The position numbers were made by a program, and so were the translations under genes. Shown one piece after another: positions 38,877 to 48,528 of a stretch of DNA of 64,000 nt. A model generated the notes under the pieces. It ran no database searches and had not been told where the DNA came from. It saw only the letters and a program-made list of their open reading frames with translations. Origin of the DNA: Mycolicibacterium pyrenivorans (GTDB taxonomy: Bacteria; Actinomycetota; Actinomycetes; Mycobacteriales; Mycobacteriaceae); assembly GCF_025821625.1 (NCBI RefSeq), contig NZ_JACKSH010000046.1:22324-86323 (forward strand), read 5' to 3'. How positions within the stretch are numbered: the stretch's first letter is position 1; the number at the start of each line of letters is the position of its first letter.

Positions 38877-39151
38877 CGGGAGGCGATCCGCTCGCCGGTG
38901 GCGGTGTCAGCGTGTTCGAACGCGTCGGCCGTCCTGCGAGCGGCGCCCGCCCACTCGCGCATCGCGGTGCCGACCTCTTCGAGCCGGGCCCGAAACCGGC
39001 GGGACGTCACGACCGCGCCGACCGCGGAGCCGCGCAGCTCGTCGGGATGCAGTTCCGGGCAGCGCAAGTCGGCGACCTCGGATGCGGCCGTGGAAACCCC
39101 GGCGGCGAGGTGGCGCAATCTATCGAGATCGACGTGTGCGATTTCCCCCAT
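38873..39151 (-). CDS. WXG100-like small helical protein
   Basis: The 92-residue protein has two helices around a WAG turn ([24 protein letters not shown]). The opening is [24 protein letters not shown]. Size and turn fit the WXG100/ESX-associated group, though the WXG motif is shifted toward the C-terminus. It is coupled by ATGA to the DUF1023 hydrolase. The 218-bp gap to pafA (39152-39369) holds the divergent promoters and a 33-bp repeat. Confidence 0.7.
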   Translation of the reverse strand: MGEIAHVDLDRLRHLAAGVSTAASEVADLRCPELHPDELRGSAVGAVVTSRRFRARLEEVGTAMREWAGAARRTADAFEHADTATGERIASR

Positions 39152-39252
39152 GGCTCATGCTGGCAGATCCCGCCCCCGGCCTTCCCGGGTTATCCACAGG
39201 CCACAGGTCCAACGCCGCCAACGCTGAAAGTCGCGCCGGCAGAGCGAGCGCT

Positions 39253-39323
39253 ATCGGCGTCGTCTGCTCTTCGCGCAAGCGGCTCATCGGCGTCGTCTGC
39301 TCTTCGTGCAAGCGGCTCATCGG
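39253..39323. repeat. 33-bp tandem repeat in the pafA upstream region
   Basis: Two full copies begin at 39253 and 39286, with five bases of a third at 39319. On the minus strand each unit starts ATGAGCCGCTTGC and contains GCGAAGAGCAGACGACG. A 33-bp period keeps a frame open there ([11 protein letters not shown] twice). The copies differ only at C/T near 39307. It matches the repeat at 54963-55019 and belongs to the same border family as the ladders. It may carry pafA regulatory sequence or be neutral. Confidence 0.8.
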
Positions 39324-39369
39324 CCCCGTCACGCCCCCGCACCCGCAAGCAGCAAGTAGTCTCGATGAG

Positions 39370-40728
39370 GTGCAGCGACGAATCATGGGCATCGAGACCG
39401 AATTCGGTGTCACCTGCACGTTCCACGGCCATCGCCGGCTCAGTCCCGACGAAGTGGCGCGCTATCTGTTCCGGCGGGTCGTGTCGTGGGGGCGTAGCAG
39501 CAACGTCTTCCTCCGCAACGGTGCGCGCCTGTACCTCGACGTGGGCAGCCACCCGGAGTACGCGACCGCCGAATGTGACAGCCTCACGCAGTTGGTCACC
39601 CACGACCGCGCTGGTGAACGGGTGCTCGAGGACCTGCTCATCGACGCCGAACAGCGCCTCGCCGACGAAGGCATCGGCGGTGACATCTATCTGTTCAAGA
39701 ACAACACCGATTCTGCGGGCAACTCCTACGGCTGCCACGAGAATTACCTGATCGTGCGCGCAGGCGAGTTCTCCCGTATCTCCGATGTGCTGCTGCCGTT
39801 CCTGGTGACCCGCCAGCTCATCTGTGGTGCAGGCAAGGTGCTGCAGACCCCCAAGGCCGCGACGTTCTGCCTGTCGCAACGGGCCGAGCACATCTGGGAG
39901 GGCGTGTCGAGCGCGACCACCCGTTCGCGGCCGATCATCAACACCCGCGACGAACCGCACGCCGACGCCGAGAAGTACCGCCGTCTGCACGTCATCGTCG
40001 GCGACTCCAACATGAGCGAGTCCACCACCATGCTCAAGGTGGGCTCGGCGTCGTTGGTGCTGGAGATGATCGAGGCCGGGGTCGCGTTCCGCGACTTCTC
40101 GCTGGACAACCCGATCCGCGCGATCCGCGAGGTCAGCCATGACCTGACCGGACGACGGCCGGTGCGGCTGGCCGGGGGCAGGCAGGCCAGCGCGCTGGAC
40201 ATTCAGCGCGAGTACTACGGCCGCGCCGTCGAGTATCTGCAGACGCGGGAACCCAACACGCAGATCCAGCAGGTCGTCGACCTGTGGGGCCGTCAGCTCG
40301 ACGCCGTCGAGAGCCAGGACTTCGCCAAGGTCGACACAGAGATCGACTGGGTGATCAAGCGCAAGCTGTTCCAGCGCTACCAGGACCGCTACAACATGGA
40401 ACTGTCAGATCCCAAGATCAGCCAGCTCGACCTGGCCTATCACGACATCAAGCGTGGCCGCGGCGTGTTCGATCTGCTGCAGCGCAAGGGTCTGGCGGCA
40501 CGCATCACCACCGACGAAGAGATCGAGGCGGCGGTGAACACGCCGCCGCAGACCACCCGTGCCAAGCTGCGCGGTGAGTTCATCAGCGCCGCGCAGGAAG
40601 CCGGCCGCGACTTCACGGTCGACTGGGTGCACCTCAAGCTCAACGATCAGGCGCAACGCACGGTGCTGTGCAAGGACCCGTTCCGGTCGGTCGACGAACG
40701 GGTGAAACGGCTCATCGCGAGCATGTGA
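39370..40728 (+). CDS. pafA: Pup-protein ligase PafA
   Basis: PafA uses ATP to join the C-terminal Glu of deamidated Pup to substrate Lys. From GTG 39370 the protein has 452 residues and begins [13 protein letters not shown], with Glu9 as Mg ligand. The catalytic Asp57 lies in [19 protein letters not shown]. Similarity to M. tuberculosis PafA is near complete across the length, including the C-terminus [15 protein letters not shown]. In M. tuberculosis pafB follows directly. Here a methyltransferase gene on the other strand and a repeat block intervene. Confidence 0.97.
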   Translation: MQRRIMGIETEFGVTCTFHGHRRLSPDEVARYLFRRVVSWGRSSNVFLRNGARLYLDVGSHPEYATAECDSLTQLVTHDRAGERVLEDLLIDAEQRLADEGIGGDIYLFKNNTDSAGNSYGCHENYLIVRAGEFSRISDVLLPFLVTRQLICGAGKVLQTPKAATFCLSQRAEHIWEGVSSATTRSRPIINTRDEPHADAEKYRRLHVIVGDSNMSESTTMLKVGSASLVLEMIEAGVAFRDFSLDNPIRAIREVSHDLTGRRPVRLAGGRQASALDIQREYYGRAVEYLQTREPNTQIQQVVDLWGRQLDAVESQDFAKVDTEIDWVIKRKLFQRYQDRYNMELSDPKISQLDLAYHDIKRGRGVFDLLQRKGLAARITTDEEIEAAVNTPPQTTRAKLRGEFISAAQEAGRDFTVDWVHLKLNDQAQRTVLCKDPFRSVDERVKRLIASM

Positions 40729-40747
40729 TGCTCAGGCGCGGTGCACC

Positions 40748-40828
40748 GCTGCCTATTCGCTCCTCGCGTGCGCGGCTGCCTATTCGCTCCTCGCGTGCGC
40801 GGCTGCCTATTCGCTCCTCGCGTGCGCG
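40748..40828. repeat. 27-bp tandem repeat between pafA and the methyltransferase
   Basis: Three copies start at 40748, 40775 and 40802. The unit is GCTGCCTATTCGC followed by TCCTCGCGTGCGCG. On the minus strand it reads GCGAGGAGCGAATAGGCAGC. The first minus-strand copy includes the last codons and the TAG of the methyltransferase (ARSE stop); the other two are downstream duplications of that 3' end. A period of 27 and the GCGAGGAGCGAA core place it in the same family as the other border repeats. Confidence 0.85.
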
Positions 40829-41397
40829 GACACCGCGTAGTCGCCGCCGGTGAACGGTTGGCGGTCCCACGTCGCCCAACGGTCCACCAATTCCAGGCCC
40901 GCCGCGGCAGCCGACTTGTCGTATTGGTCCAGCGTCAGCCGATCCTCGCGTAGCTGAAACCCCGCGACCAATAGTCCGCCGGGCACCAGCAGGGCCGCGA
41001 GCTCGGCGATGACGCGGCCTTCGGTGCCGCGTTCCACGAAGATCATCACGTTGCCGGGCAAGGCGACCAGGTCGAACGACTCGTTCAGATGCGATCCGGC
41101 GTCGACGAGGTCCGCCTCGATCCACCGCAGCTGCGGCGCCTTGGCGCGGGCCGCGGTCAGCATCGCCGGGTCGAGGTCGATCCCGGTGACCGAGAAGCCG
41201 CGCGCGGCCAGTTCGATCGCCACCCTGCCCGTGCCGCACCCCGCGTCCAGCACCCGGGTCCCCCCGGACTCCCGCAGCAGCGACTCGATCAGATCGGCTT
41301 CGCCGTGCACACTGGCCCCGGACGCGGCGAGACTCTGCCAGCGCGCGTCGTAATCCTGCCCGCGCGGCACGTCGGAGTGCTGCCAACGGCTGCCCAT
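40807..41397 (-). CDS. SAM-dependent class I methyltransferase
   Basis: ATG 41397 gives 196 residues (MGSRWQHSDVPRGQDYDARW); ATG 41436 would add 13 unsupported residues. The SAM fold is clear: VLDAGCGTGRVAIELAARG (motif I), SVTGIDLDPAML (motif II) and FDLVALPGNVM (motif IV). The substrate cannot be inferred. It lies antisense between pafA and pafB, which are normally adjacent. The C-terminal five residues are encoded by the first unit of the 27-bp repeat. Confidence 0.85.
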   Translation of the reverse strand: MGSRWQHSDVPRGQDYDARWQSLAASGASVHGEADLIESLLRESGGTRVLDAGCGTGRVAIELAARGFSVTGIDLDPAMLTAARAKAPQLRWIEADLVDAGSHLNESFDLVALPGNVMIFVERGTEGRVIAELAALLVPGGLLVAGFQLREDRLTLDQYDKSAAAAGLELVDRWATWDRQPFTGGDYAVSAHARSE

Positions 41398-41469
41398 GGG
41401 TTGAAATCCTGTCAGACGCGCGGCAGCGGCCGTCAAACGGGATCGCCGCCGCCCCTTAAGCTCTAAGCC

Positions 41470-42459
41470 GTGGCGATCTCGAAAGTCGAACGGCTGATGA
41501 ACCTCGTCATCGCGCTGCTGTCCACGCGGACGTTCATCACCGCCGACCGGATCCGCGAGACCGTCTACGGATACTCCGAGAACGCCAGCGACGAGGCGTT
41601 CTCGCGGATGTTCGAGCGCGACAAGAACGAGCTGCGCGACCTGGGCATTCCGCTGGAGACCGGCCGTGTTTCGCAGACCGACCCGACCGAGGGATACCGC
41701 ATCAGCCGCGAGGCGTACGCACTGCCCGCGGTCGAGCTGACCGCCGACGAGGCGGCCGCGGTGGCGGTGGCCACGCAGCTGTGGGAATCACCCGAGCTCA
41801 TCACCGCGACCCAGGGTGCGCTGCTGAAGCTGCGCGCCGCCGGGGTCGACGTGGACGCGCCCGACGGCGACGTGACCATCACCTCGACCGCCGCTCTCCC
41901 CGGACTGCGCGGTTCGGAGGAGGTTCTCGGAATCCTGTTGGCTGCCATCGACTCCGGCCACGCCGTACAGTTCCCGCACCGGCCGTCGCGCACCGAACCG
42001 TACGTCACCCGCACCGTCGAGCCGTGGGGCGTGGTCACCGACCGCGGCCGCTGGTACCTGGTGGGCCACGACCGCGACCGCGACGCTGTCCGCACCTTCC
42101 GGCTCTCGCGGATCGGCGCGGAGGTGACACCGATCGGGGAGTCCGGTGCGGTCAGCAGGCCCGCGGGTTTGAACCTTCGCGAGATCGTCGACCGGGTGGT
42201 CGGCGACTGGCCTGCGGCCGGGCAGGCCAAAGTGTGGGTTGCCGAAGGACGGGCGACCGCCTTGCGTCGCCGGGCCACGGCCGCGGGTCCACGGACCCTC
42301 GCCGGTCGCCCCGGGGAGGAGATCGATCTGGACATCGACATGTTCGACCGGGTGGCGCGCGAGATCGCCAGCTACGGAGCCGACGCGGTGGCACTCGAGC
42401 CGGCGTCGCTGCGGGAGGACGTCATCGCGCGGCTGGAAGCACAGGCAGGCCGCGCATGA
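41470..42459 (+). CDS. pafB: WYL-domain transcriptional activator PafB
   Basis: The 329-residue protein starts GTG 41470 (MAISKVERLMNLVIALLSTRTF) with a winged helix. The WYL domain is at about residues 145-225 (VEPWGVVTDRGRWYLVGHDRDRDAVRTFRLSRI) and a C-terminal extension follows. With PafC it activates the RecA-independent DNA damage response in mycobacteria. The stop TGA at 42457-42459 overlaps the first ATG of the mini-ORF ladder rather than pafC itself. Confidence 0.95.
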   Translation: MAISKVERLMNLVIALLSTRTFITADRIRETVYGYSENASDEAFSRMFERDKNELRDLGIPLETGRVSQTDPTEGYRISREAYALPAVELTADEAAAVAVATQLWESPELITATQGALLKLRAAGVDVDAPDGDVTITSTAALPGLRGSEEVLGILLAAIDSGHAVQFPHRPSRTEPYVTRTVEPWGVVTDRGRWYLVGHDRDRDAVRTFRLSRIGAEVTPIGESGAVSRPAGLNLREIVDRVVGDWPAAGQAKVWVAEGRATALRRRATAAGPRTLAGRPGEEIDLDIDMFDRVAREIASYGADAVALEPASLREDVIARLEAQAGRA

Positions 42460-42615
42460 CGGGCCAGCGAGTAGCGAAGGCGGATCGCGCATGACGGGCC
42501 AGCGAGTAGCGAAGGCGGATCGCGCATGACGGGCCAGCGAGTAGCGTGACGGGCCAGCGAGTAGCGAAGGCGGATCGCGCATGACGGGCCAGCGAGTAGC
42601 GAAGGCGGATCGCGC
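42456..42615 (+). repeat. Tandem 35-bp mini-ORF ladder linking pafB to pafC
   Basis: Starts lie at 42456, 42491, 42526, 42546 (GTG) and 42581, and the next, 42616, is pafC. Full units encode MTGQRVAKADRA and end in a TGA that overlaps the following ATG. The third unit has lost 15 bp and encodes only MTGQRVA, yet its TGA still overlaps a start, GTG at 42546 (GTGA). Each full unit carries AAGGCGG seven bases before the next ATG, an SD-like element. CGCGCATGAC flanks both ends (42451-42460 and 42611-42620). The unit differs from the uraD-uraH unit mainly in its first ten bases. Confidence 0.92.
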
Positions 42616-43599
42616 ATGACTCCAGTGAGCACGCGGCTGGTGCGGCTGCTGAACATGGTGCCCTACTTCCAGGCCAACCCGAGGATCACCTACGCGGAGG
42701 CAGCTGCGGATCTGGGGGTCAGCGTCAACCAGCTGCGCGACGACCTCAACCAGCTGTGGATGTGCGGTCTACCCGGATACGGGCCGGGCGACCTGATCGA
42801 CTTCGAGTTCTCCGGCGACACCATCGAGGTCACGTTCACCGCAGGCATCGACCGTCCGCTCAGGCTGACCTCGCCGGAGGCGACCGGTGTGCTGGTGGCC
42901 CTGCGCGCGCTGCTCGACGTGCCGGGGATGGTGGACCCGGAGGCGGCCCGCAGCGCGATCGCCAAGATCGAATCCGCAACCGGCAAGGCCGGCCACGGCA
43001 TGGAGGGCGGGGCCGTCGACGAGCCCGCGCCGGCCGAGAGCGAGGCCGCCGCCGCGGTACGGACCGCGGTGCGCACCGACCGTGCCCTGGCCATCGATTA
43101 CTACTCCGCGTCACACGATGCGCTGTCCAGTCGCGTGGTCGACCCGATCCGGGTCGTCCTGGTCGCCGACCACAGCTATCTGGAGGCGTGGTGCCGGACT
43201 GCCGAGGGCGTGCGGCTGTTCCGGCTCGACCGGATCGTCGACGCGAGGGTGCTCGACGAACCCTCGGTGCCGCCGCCGCCCGCGGTGCAGGCCGGTCCGG
43301 ACACCTCGCTGTTCGATCCCGACACCGCCGACCCGTCCCTGCCCACCGCGACGCTGATCGTGGAGCGTTCGGCAGCATGGATGTTCGACTACTACCCGCT
43401 GCGGGTGGTGCGCGAGTTCCCCGACGGCTCGTGCGAGGCGACGATGACCTACGCGTCTGACCAGTGGATGGCCCGCTTCGTCCTGGGGTTCGGCTCGGCC
43501 GTGCGGGTGCGCGAGCCCGAGCAGTTGGCCGATCGTGTCCGGCAGGCCGCTGTCGCCGCGCTCGACGCCTATCGGGTCGGGACGTCGCAGAACGAGTAG
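42616..43599 (+). CDS. pafC: WYL-domain transcriptional activator PafC
   Basis: The 327-residue partner of PafB begins MTPVSTRLVRLLNMVPYFQANPRITYAEAAADLGV (winged helix). Its WYL domain has SHDALSSRVVDPIRVVLVADHSYLEAWCRTAEGVRLFRLDRI. PafB and PafC act together as a heterodimer on damage-response promoters. Direct stop-start overlap of pafB and pafC is usual. Here the ATG is the last rung of the repeat ladder, and its SD-like AAGGCGG is supplied by the last repeat unit. tatA follows after 30 bp. Confidence 0.95.
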   Translation: MTPVSTRLVRLLNMVPYFQANPRITYAEAAADLGVSVNQLRDDLNQLWMCGLPGYGPGDLIDFEFSGDTIEVTFTAGIDRPLRLTSPEATGVLVALRALLDVPGMVDPEAARSAIAKIESATGKAGHGMEGGAVDEPAPAESEAAAAVRTAVRTDRALAIDYYSASHDALSSRVVDPIRVVLVADHSYLEAWCRTAEGVRLFRLDRIVDARVLDEPSVPPPPAVQAGPDTSLFDPDTADPSLPTATLIVERSAAWMFDYYPLRVVREFPDGSCEATMTYASDQWMARFVLGFGSAVRVREPEQLADRVRQAAVAALDAYRVGTSQNE

Positions 43600-43629
43600 A
43601 CTCGGCGCAGACGTCTGGAGGTAACCAAA

Positions 43630-43887
43630 TTGGGTGGTCTACAACCCTGGCACTGGGTCATCGTCATCGCTGTGTTCGTGCTGCTCTTCGGTGCCAAGAA
43701 GCTCCCGGACGCAGCGCGCTCCCTGGGTAAGTCGATGCGCATCTTCAAGTCCGAGATCAAGGAGATGCAGGCCGACTCCAAGTCGGACGCGCCGACCCAG
43801 ATCGCGTCGGAGCGGGTCTCGGACCCCGCCGATGGGCCCGCCACGCAGGCGTCCGCCGAACCATCGTCGGACAAGCGCCCGGCCTGA
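43630..43887 (+). CDS. tatA: Sec-independent translocase subunit TatA
   Basis: The 85-residue TatA has one membrane helix ([15 protein letters not shown]), the hinge [15 protein letters not shown], an amphipathic helix and a polar tail ending KRPA. It forms the pore of the twin-arginine pathway with TatC. The start is TTG at 43630: GGAGG at 43617-43621 is at the right distance and no ATG or GTG exists between it and the conserved start. tatC follows after 77 bp. Confidence 0.95.
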   Translation: MGGLQPWHWVIVIAVFVLLFGAKKLPDAARSLGKSMRIFKSEIKEMQADSKSDAPTQIASERVSDPADGPATQASAEPSSDKRPA

Positions 43888-43964
43888 CCCGTTCATCTCG
43901 CGATTCGCGGGCGCCGCGCCCGCGTCGCGATTTCGCGCGTCTGAGCATCACCTAGGCAGCCTCC

Positions 43965-44915
43965 GTGCAGATACCCGGATTCCTCAAGAAGCTCGACCCT
44001 CGTCGACGACGGTCACGGGTCAATCCCGACGGCACGATGTCGTTGGTCGAGCACCTCACCGAACTGCGCGGCAGGCTGCTGATGGCCACGTTCGCCGTGG
44101 TGTTGACGACGATCCTCGGGTTCCTCTGGTACACCCACGGGGTTTTCGGAATGCCGAGCCTGGGGGATTGGCTGCGCGGCCCGTACTGCGCGTTACCGGA
44201 GTCGGCACGCGCGACCATCGCCCCCGACGGTCAGTGTCGACTGCTGGCCACCGCGCCGTTCGACCAGTTCATGTTGCGGCTGAAGGTCGCTCTGACGGCG
44301 GGCATCGTGCTGGCCTGCCCGGTGTGGCTGTACCAGCTGTGGGCGTTCATCACCCCGGGGCTCTACAACAAGGAACGCCGCTTCGCCGTGGTGTTCGTAG
44401 GGCTGGGCGCGACGCTGTTCATCGCGGGCGCCGTCCTCGCCTACGTGGTGCTGTCGAAGGCCCTCGAGTTCCTGCTCACCGTCGGCAGCGATGTGCAGGT
44501 GACGGCGCTGTCCGGTGACCAGTACTTCGGCTTTCTGATCAACCTGCTGCTGGTGTTCGGTATCAGCTTCGAGTTCCCGCTGCTGATCATCATGTTGAAC
44601 CTCGTCGGTGTCCTCACCTACGAGCGGCTCAAGGCGTGGCGCCGGGGTCTGATCATGGGGCTGTTCATCTTCTGCGCGTTCGCCACGCCCGGCTCGGACC
44701 CGTTCTCGATGCTGGCACTGGCGCTGGCGCTGACCCTGCTCCTGGAGATGGCTATTCAGGTCGCGCGATTCAACGACAGCCGCAAGGCGCGGCGCGCCCG
44801 GCTGGCCGAGCTTTCCGACGACGAGGCGGCACCGATCGACCCGGCCGATCCCCTCGAGGCGTCATCGGCCGTGCCCACTCCGTCGCGGGTCGTGGTCGAT
44901 GACGACGCCACCTGA
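43965..44915 (+). CDS. tatC: Sec-independent translocase subunit TatC
   Basis: This 316-residue polytopic protein with six membrane helices recognises twin-arginine signal peptides. Signatures are [16 protein letters not shown] at the N-terminus, [12 protein letters not shown], and the [11 protein letters not shown] loop between helices. It starts GTG 43965. The C-terminal tail is charged and variable. The last 17 bp overlap helY. Gene order tatA-tatC-helY matches Rv2094c to Rv2092c. Confidence 0.95.
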   Translation: MQIPGFLKKLDPRRRRSRVNPDGTMSLVEHLTELRGRLLMATFAVVLTTILGFLWYTHGVFGMPSLGDWLRGPYCALPESARATIAPDGQCRLLATAPFDQFMLRLKVALTAGIVLACPVWLYQLWAFITPGLYNKERRFAVVFVGLGATLFIAGAVLAYVVLSKALEFLLTVGSDVQVTALSGDQYFGFLINLLLVFGISFEFPLLIIMLNLVGVLTYERLKAWRRGLIMGLFIFCAFATPGSDPFSMLALALALTLLLEMAIQVARFNDSRKARRARLAELSDDEAAPIDPADPLEASSAVPTPSRVVVDDDAT

Positions 44916-47673
44916 GCCACCTGAGTCGCAGGGACCCGCCCTCGACGAGGTCACCGCGTTCGCCTCGCAGTTGCCGTTCACGCTGGACGCCTTCCAGCGC
45001 CGCGCGTGTGAGGCGCTGGCTCAGGGCCACGGGGTGCTGGTGTGCGCACCGACCGGTGCGGGCAAGACCATCGTCGGTGAGTTCGCCGTGCACCTTGCGC
45101 TCGCCGCCGGCCGAAAGTGCTTCTACACCACACCGATCAAGGCGCTGAGCAACCAGAAACACAGCGACCTGGTGCGTCGGTACGGGCCGCAGCGCATCGG
45201 CCTGCTCACCGGCGACCAGGCCATCAACGGCGACGCCGACGTCGTGGTGATGACCACCGAGGTCCTTCGCAACATGCTCTACGCGGATTCCCGTGCACTG
45301 CAAGGGCTTTCCTACGTCGTGATGGACGAAGTGCACTTCCTGGCCGATCGTATGCGCGGTGCGGTCTGGGAGGAGGTGATCCTGCACCTGTCCGACGACG
45401 TTCGTCTGGTGAGCCTGTCGGCGACCGTGAGCAACGCCGAGGAGTTCGGTGGCTGGATCAAGGCCGTCCGCGGCGACACGACGGTGGTGGTCGACGAGCA
45501 CCGACCGGTGCCGCTGTGGCAGCACGTCATGGTCGGGAAACGACTGCTCGACCTGTTCGACTACCGGGCCTCCGGCCCCGCCAAGCCCGGGCGGGACCTG
45601 CTGGTGGACCCGGAACTGTTGCGCCACATCGCACATCGGCGCGAAGCCGACCGGCTGGCCGACTGGCAGCCGCGCGGCCGTAGCCGGTCGGGCAGACCGA
45701 GCCTGTACCGCACACCCGGGCGGCCAGAGGTGATCAGCGCCCTCGAGCGCGACGGACTGCTGCCCGCCATCACGTTCATCTTCTCCCGGGCGGGATGCGA
45801 TGCCGCGGTCAAGCAGTGCCTGCGCTCGTCGCTGAGGTTGACCACCGACGAGGAACGCGGCCGGATCGCCGAGATCGTCGACCGGCGCACCGCCGACCTC
45901 AACGACTCCGATCTCGTCGTGCTGGACTTCCACGAGTGGCGCGAGGCGCTGCTTCGCGGCCTGGCCGCGCACCACGCGGGCATGTTGCCGACGTTCCGCC
46001 ACACGGTGGAGGAGTTGTTCACCGCCGGATTGGTGAAAGCCGTATTCGCCACGGAGACATTGGCGCTGGGCATCAACATGCCTGCCCGCACCGTGGTGCT
46101 GGAGCGGCTGGTGAAGTTCAACGGCGAGCAGCACATGCCGCTGACCCCGGGGGAGTACACCCAGCTCACCGGCCGGGCCGGGCGCCGCGGCATCGACGTG
46201 GAGGGCCACGCGGTGGTGCTGTGGAATCCCGACGTGGACCCCGCCGAAGTCGCCGGGCTGGCCTCGACACGGACGTTCCCGCTGCGCAGCTCGTTCGCGC
46301 CGACCTACAACATGACGATCAACCTGGTGCACCAGATGGGGCCGGAACAGGCGCACCAGCTGCTGGAACGGTCCTTCGCGCAGTACCAGGCCGACCGGTC
46401 GGTGGTCGGACTGGTGCGCGGGGTCGAACGTGGCGAACGGCTGCTCGGCGAGCTGGCCGGCGAGCTCGGCGGACGTGACGCGGCGATCCTGGACTATGTC
46501 CGCCTGCGGGCGCAGATCTCCGAGCGGGAGCGCGCCCAGTCGCGCGCGTCGCGGCTGCAGCGGCGGCAGGCTTCCAACGACGCGTTGACCGCGCTCCGCC
46601 GTGGCGACATCATCGCGATCACCCACGGGCGGCACAGCGGCCTGGCCGTCGTCCTCGAACCCGCGCGCGACGAGGACGATCCGCGACCGCTCGTGCTGTC
46701 CGAACACCGGTGGGCGGGCCGGATCTCGTCGGCGGACTACCCGGGTGCCTCGGGTCCGATGGGCACCATGGCGCTGCCCAAACGGGTCGAGCATCGCAAT
46801 CCGCGGGCCAGGCGCGATCTGGCGTCGGCGTTGCGATCGGCCGCCGCGGGCAAGGATCTTCCGTCGGGGCGGGGCCGCAGAAGCGGCCCGCCGGCCGAGC
46901 GGGACACCGACCCTGAGTTGGGGCCACTGCGCGACCGGATGCGTGCCCATCGTGCCCATCAGCTACCCGACCGGGAAGAGAGGGTGCGCGTCGCCGAGCG
47001 CTATCTGAAGATCGAACGCGACAACGAGCAACTGCGTAAGAAGATCTCCGCGGCGACGAACTCGCTGGCCCAGACGTTCGACCGCATCGTGGTGCTGCTC
47101 AGCGAGCGCGGGTTCATCGACTCCGGCGGCGACACGCCCGCGGTGACCGATGATGGCAGGCTGCTGGCCCGCATCTACAGCGAAAGCGACCTGCTGGTCG
47201 CCGAGTGCCTGCGCACCGGCGTATGGGAGGGGCTCGACGCGGCCGAGCTGGCCGCGGCCCTGTCATCGGTGCTCTACGAGTCGCGCCGCGACGGAGCCGG
47301 CGCAGGCGATGGTTCCGATGTGCCGACGGGCAGACTGCGCCGCGCGCTGAATCAGACCCGCCGGTTGTGGACGGAGCTGCGCGCCGACGAGCAGCGGCAC
47401 CGGATCACGCAGAGCCGCGAACCCGACGACGGCTTCGTCGCCGCGATTCACCGTTGGGCGAGCACGGGGGATCTGTCCTCGGCGTTGGCCGCGTCCGACA
47501 CCGCAGGCAACGGATCCTCGATGTCGGCAGGCGACTTCGTCAGGTGGTGCCGTCAAGTGCTGGACTTGGCCGATCAGGTCCGCAACGCTGCTCCGTCACC
47601 GCAATTGCGGGCCACCGCGAAACGCGCAATCAACGACGTTCGGCGCGGCGTCGTAGCTGTTGATGCGGGGTAG
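44899..47673 (+). CDS. helY: Ski2-like DEAD/DEAH-box helicase HelY
   Basis: The 924-residue superfamily 2 helicase has Walker [16 protein letters not shown] near residue 50 and the DEVH box ([13 protein letters not shown]). Motif III is SLSATVSN, and the second RecA domain has [13 protein letters not shown] and [14 protein letters not shown] long C-terminal part of the Mtr4/Ski2 type contains the DSHCT-like end. An RNA helicase role in RNA processing is likely, not proven. It begins inside the tatC 3' end. An antisense frame covers much of the gene and is not real. Confidence 0.93.
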   Translation: MTTPPEPPESQGPALDEVTAFASQLPFTLDAFQRRACEALAQGHGVLVCAPTGAGKTIVGEFAVHLALAAGRKCFYTTPIKALSNQKHSDLVRRYGPQRIGLLTGDQAINGDADVVVMTTEVLRNMLYADSRALQGLSYVVMDEVHFLADRMRGAVWEEVILHLSDDVRLVSLSATVSNAEEFGGWIKAVRGDTTVVVDEHRPVPLWQHVMVGKRLLDLFDYRASGPAKPGRDLLVDPELLRHIAHRREADRLADWQPRGRSRSGRPSLYRTPGRPEVISALERDGLLPAITFIFSRAGCDAAVKQCLRSSLRLTTDEERGRIAEIVDRRTADLNDSDLVVLDFHEWREALLRGLAAHHAGMLPTFRHTVEELFTAGLVKAVFATETLALGINMPARTVVLERLVKFNGEQHMPLTPGEYTQLTGRAGRRGIDVEGHAVVLWNPDVDPAEVAGLASTRTFPLRSSFAPTYNMTINLVHQMGPEQAHQLLERSFAQYQADRSVVGLVRGVERGERLLGELAGELGGRDAAILDYVRLRAQISERERAQSRASRLQRRQASNDALTALRRGDIIAITHGRHSGLAVVLEPARDEDDPRPLVLSEHRWAGRISSADYPGASGPMGTMALPKRVEHRNPRARRDLASALRSAAAGKDLPSGRGRRSGPPAERDTDPELGPLRDRMRAHRAHQLPDREERVRVAERYLKIERDNEQLRKKISAATNSLAQTFDRIVVLLSERGFIDSGGDTPAVTDDGRLLARIYSESDLLVAECLRTGVWEGLDAAELAAALSSVLYESRRDGAGAGDGSDVPTGRLRRALNQTRRLWTELRADEQRHRITQSREPDDGFVAAIHRWASTGDLSSALAASDTAGNGSSMSAGDFVRWCRQVLDLADQVRNAAPSPQLRATAKRAINDVRRGVVAVDAG

Positions 47674-47729
47674 GGTGTGGCCAGCAGGCCAGAAACCGGC
47701 ATATCAGCCGCGGACGACCAAGGAGAGAA

Positions 47730-48527
47730 ATGAGCGGACCGCAGGGATCTGACCCGACGCAACCATGGCAGGGTCAGCAGCCTGGGCCCGGCGCAGACCA
47801 GCCGGCGGCCGAACAGGCCGGCAATCAGGGGTGGCAACCGCCCTCGGGATCTGAGCAGCCGCAATCCCCGGGAGGTGAGCAGCCGCAGTCGTGGCAGCCG
47901 CCCGCCTACACGCCGCAGCAGTATCCGCAGTACCAGCAGCCGACTGCGCAGCCGCCGACCTACGCTCCGCAGCAGTATCCGCAGGGCGAGCAGTACGGCC
48001 AGCAGCCGACCGAGTACAACCCCGCCGCGTACCCGCCGCCGGGACAGTACGGACAGCCGGGACAGTACGGCCAGCAGTACGGTCAGCCGGGATACGGCCA
48101 ACAACCGGGCCAGTACGGTCAGCAGCCGGGTCAGTACGGCCAGTACCCGCAGGGGGGCTACCCCGGCCCAGGTTCGGAGGAAGGCTCGAAGCGTTCGTTG
48201 GCCGTCGTCGGCGCTGTGATCGGCCTGCTCGCCGCGGTGATCGTCGCCGTGGTCCTCGTGCTCGGCTTCTGGAAGCCCGGGTTCTTCGTGACGACGAAAC
48301 TGGACGTCGACGCGGCCCAGACCGGTGTCCAGCAGATCCTCACCGACGAAACCAACGGATACGGCGCCAAGAACGTCAATGACGTCCGTTGCAACAACGG
48401 AGTCAGCCCCACGGTCAAGAAGGGCGACACCTTCAACTGCGAGGTCAGCATCGACGGCACCAAGCGCCAGGTGACGGTGACGTTCCAGGACGACAGCGGC
48501 ACCTACGAGGTCGGCCGCCCGAAGTAG
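47730..48527 (+). CDS. Membrane protein with Q/G/P/Y-rich N-terminus and DUF4333 domain (Rv2091c-like)
   Basis: The 265-residue protein has a long low-complexity region rich in Gln, Pro, Tyr and Gly (repeated GQYGQ and QQYPQ, residues about 10-150). One membrane helix follows ([24 protein letters not shown]), then an external DUF4333 domain with [21 protein letters not shown], the two-Cys pattern of that family. The cytoplasmic part resembles FHA/kinase-associated membrane proteins. Position equals Rv2091c. AAGGAGAG precedes the ATG. Confidence 0.82.
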   Translation: MSGPQGSDPTQPWQGQQPGPGADQPAAEQAGNQGWQPPSGSEQPQSPGGEQPQSWQPPAYTPQQYPQYQQPTAQPPTYAPQQYPQGEQYGQQPTEYNPAAYPPPGQYGQPGQYGQQYGQPGYGQQPGQYGQQPGQYGQYPQGGYPGPGSEEGSKRSLAVVGAVIGLLAAVIVAVVLVLGFWKPGFFVTTKLDVDAAQTGVQQILTDETNGYGAKNVNDVRCNNGVSPTVKKGDTFNCEVSIDGTKRQVTVTFQDDSGTYEVGRPK

Positions 48528-48528
48528 G

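Noticed and set aside
42456..42615. Mini-ORFs as signalling or toxin peptides.
   Set aside because: The 12-residue peptides are charged, have no signal sequence or hydrophobic helix, and their sequence changes between loci while the stop-start geometry is kept. A translational role fits better.
44770..46959. A 729-codon minus-strand open frame opposite helY.
   Set aside because: It mirrors the helicase codons; no domain or signal is recognisable and there is no ribosome binding site.
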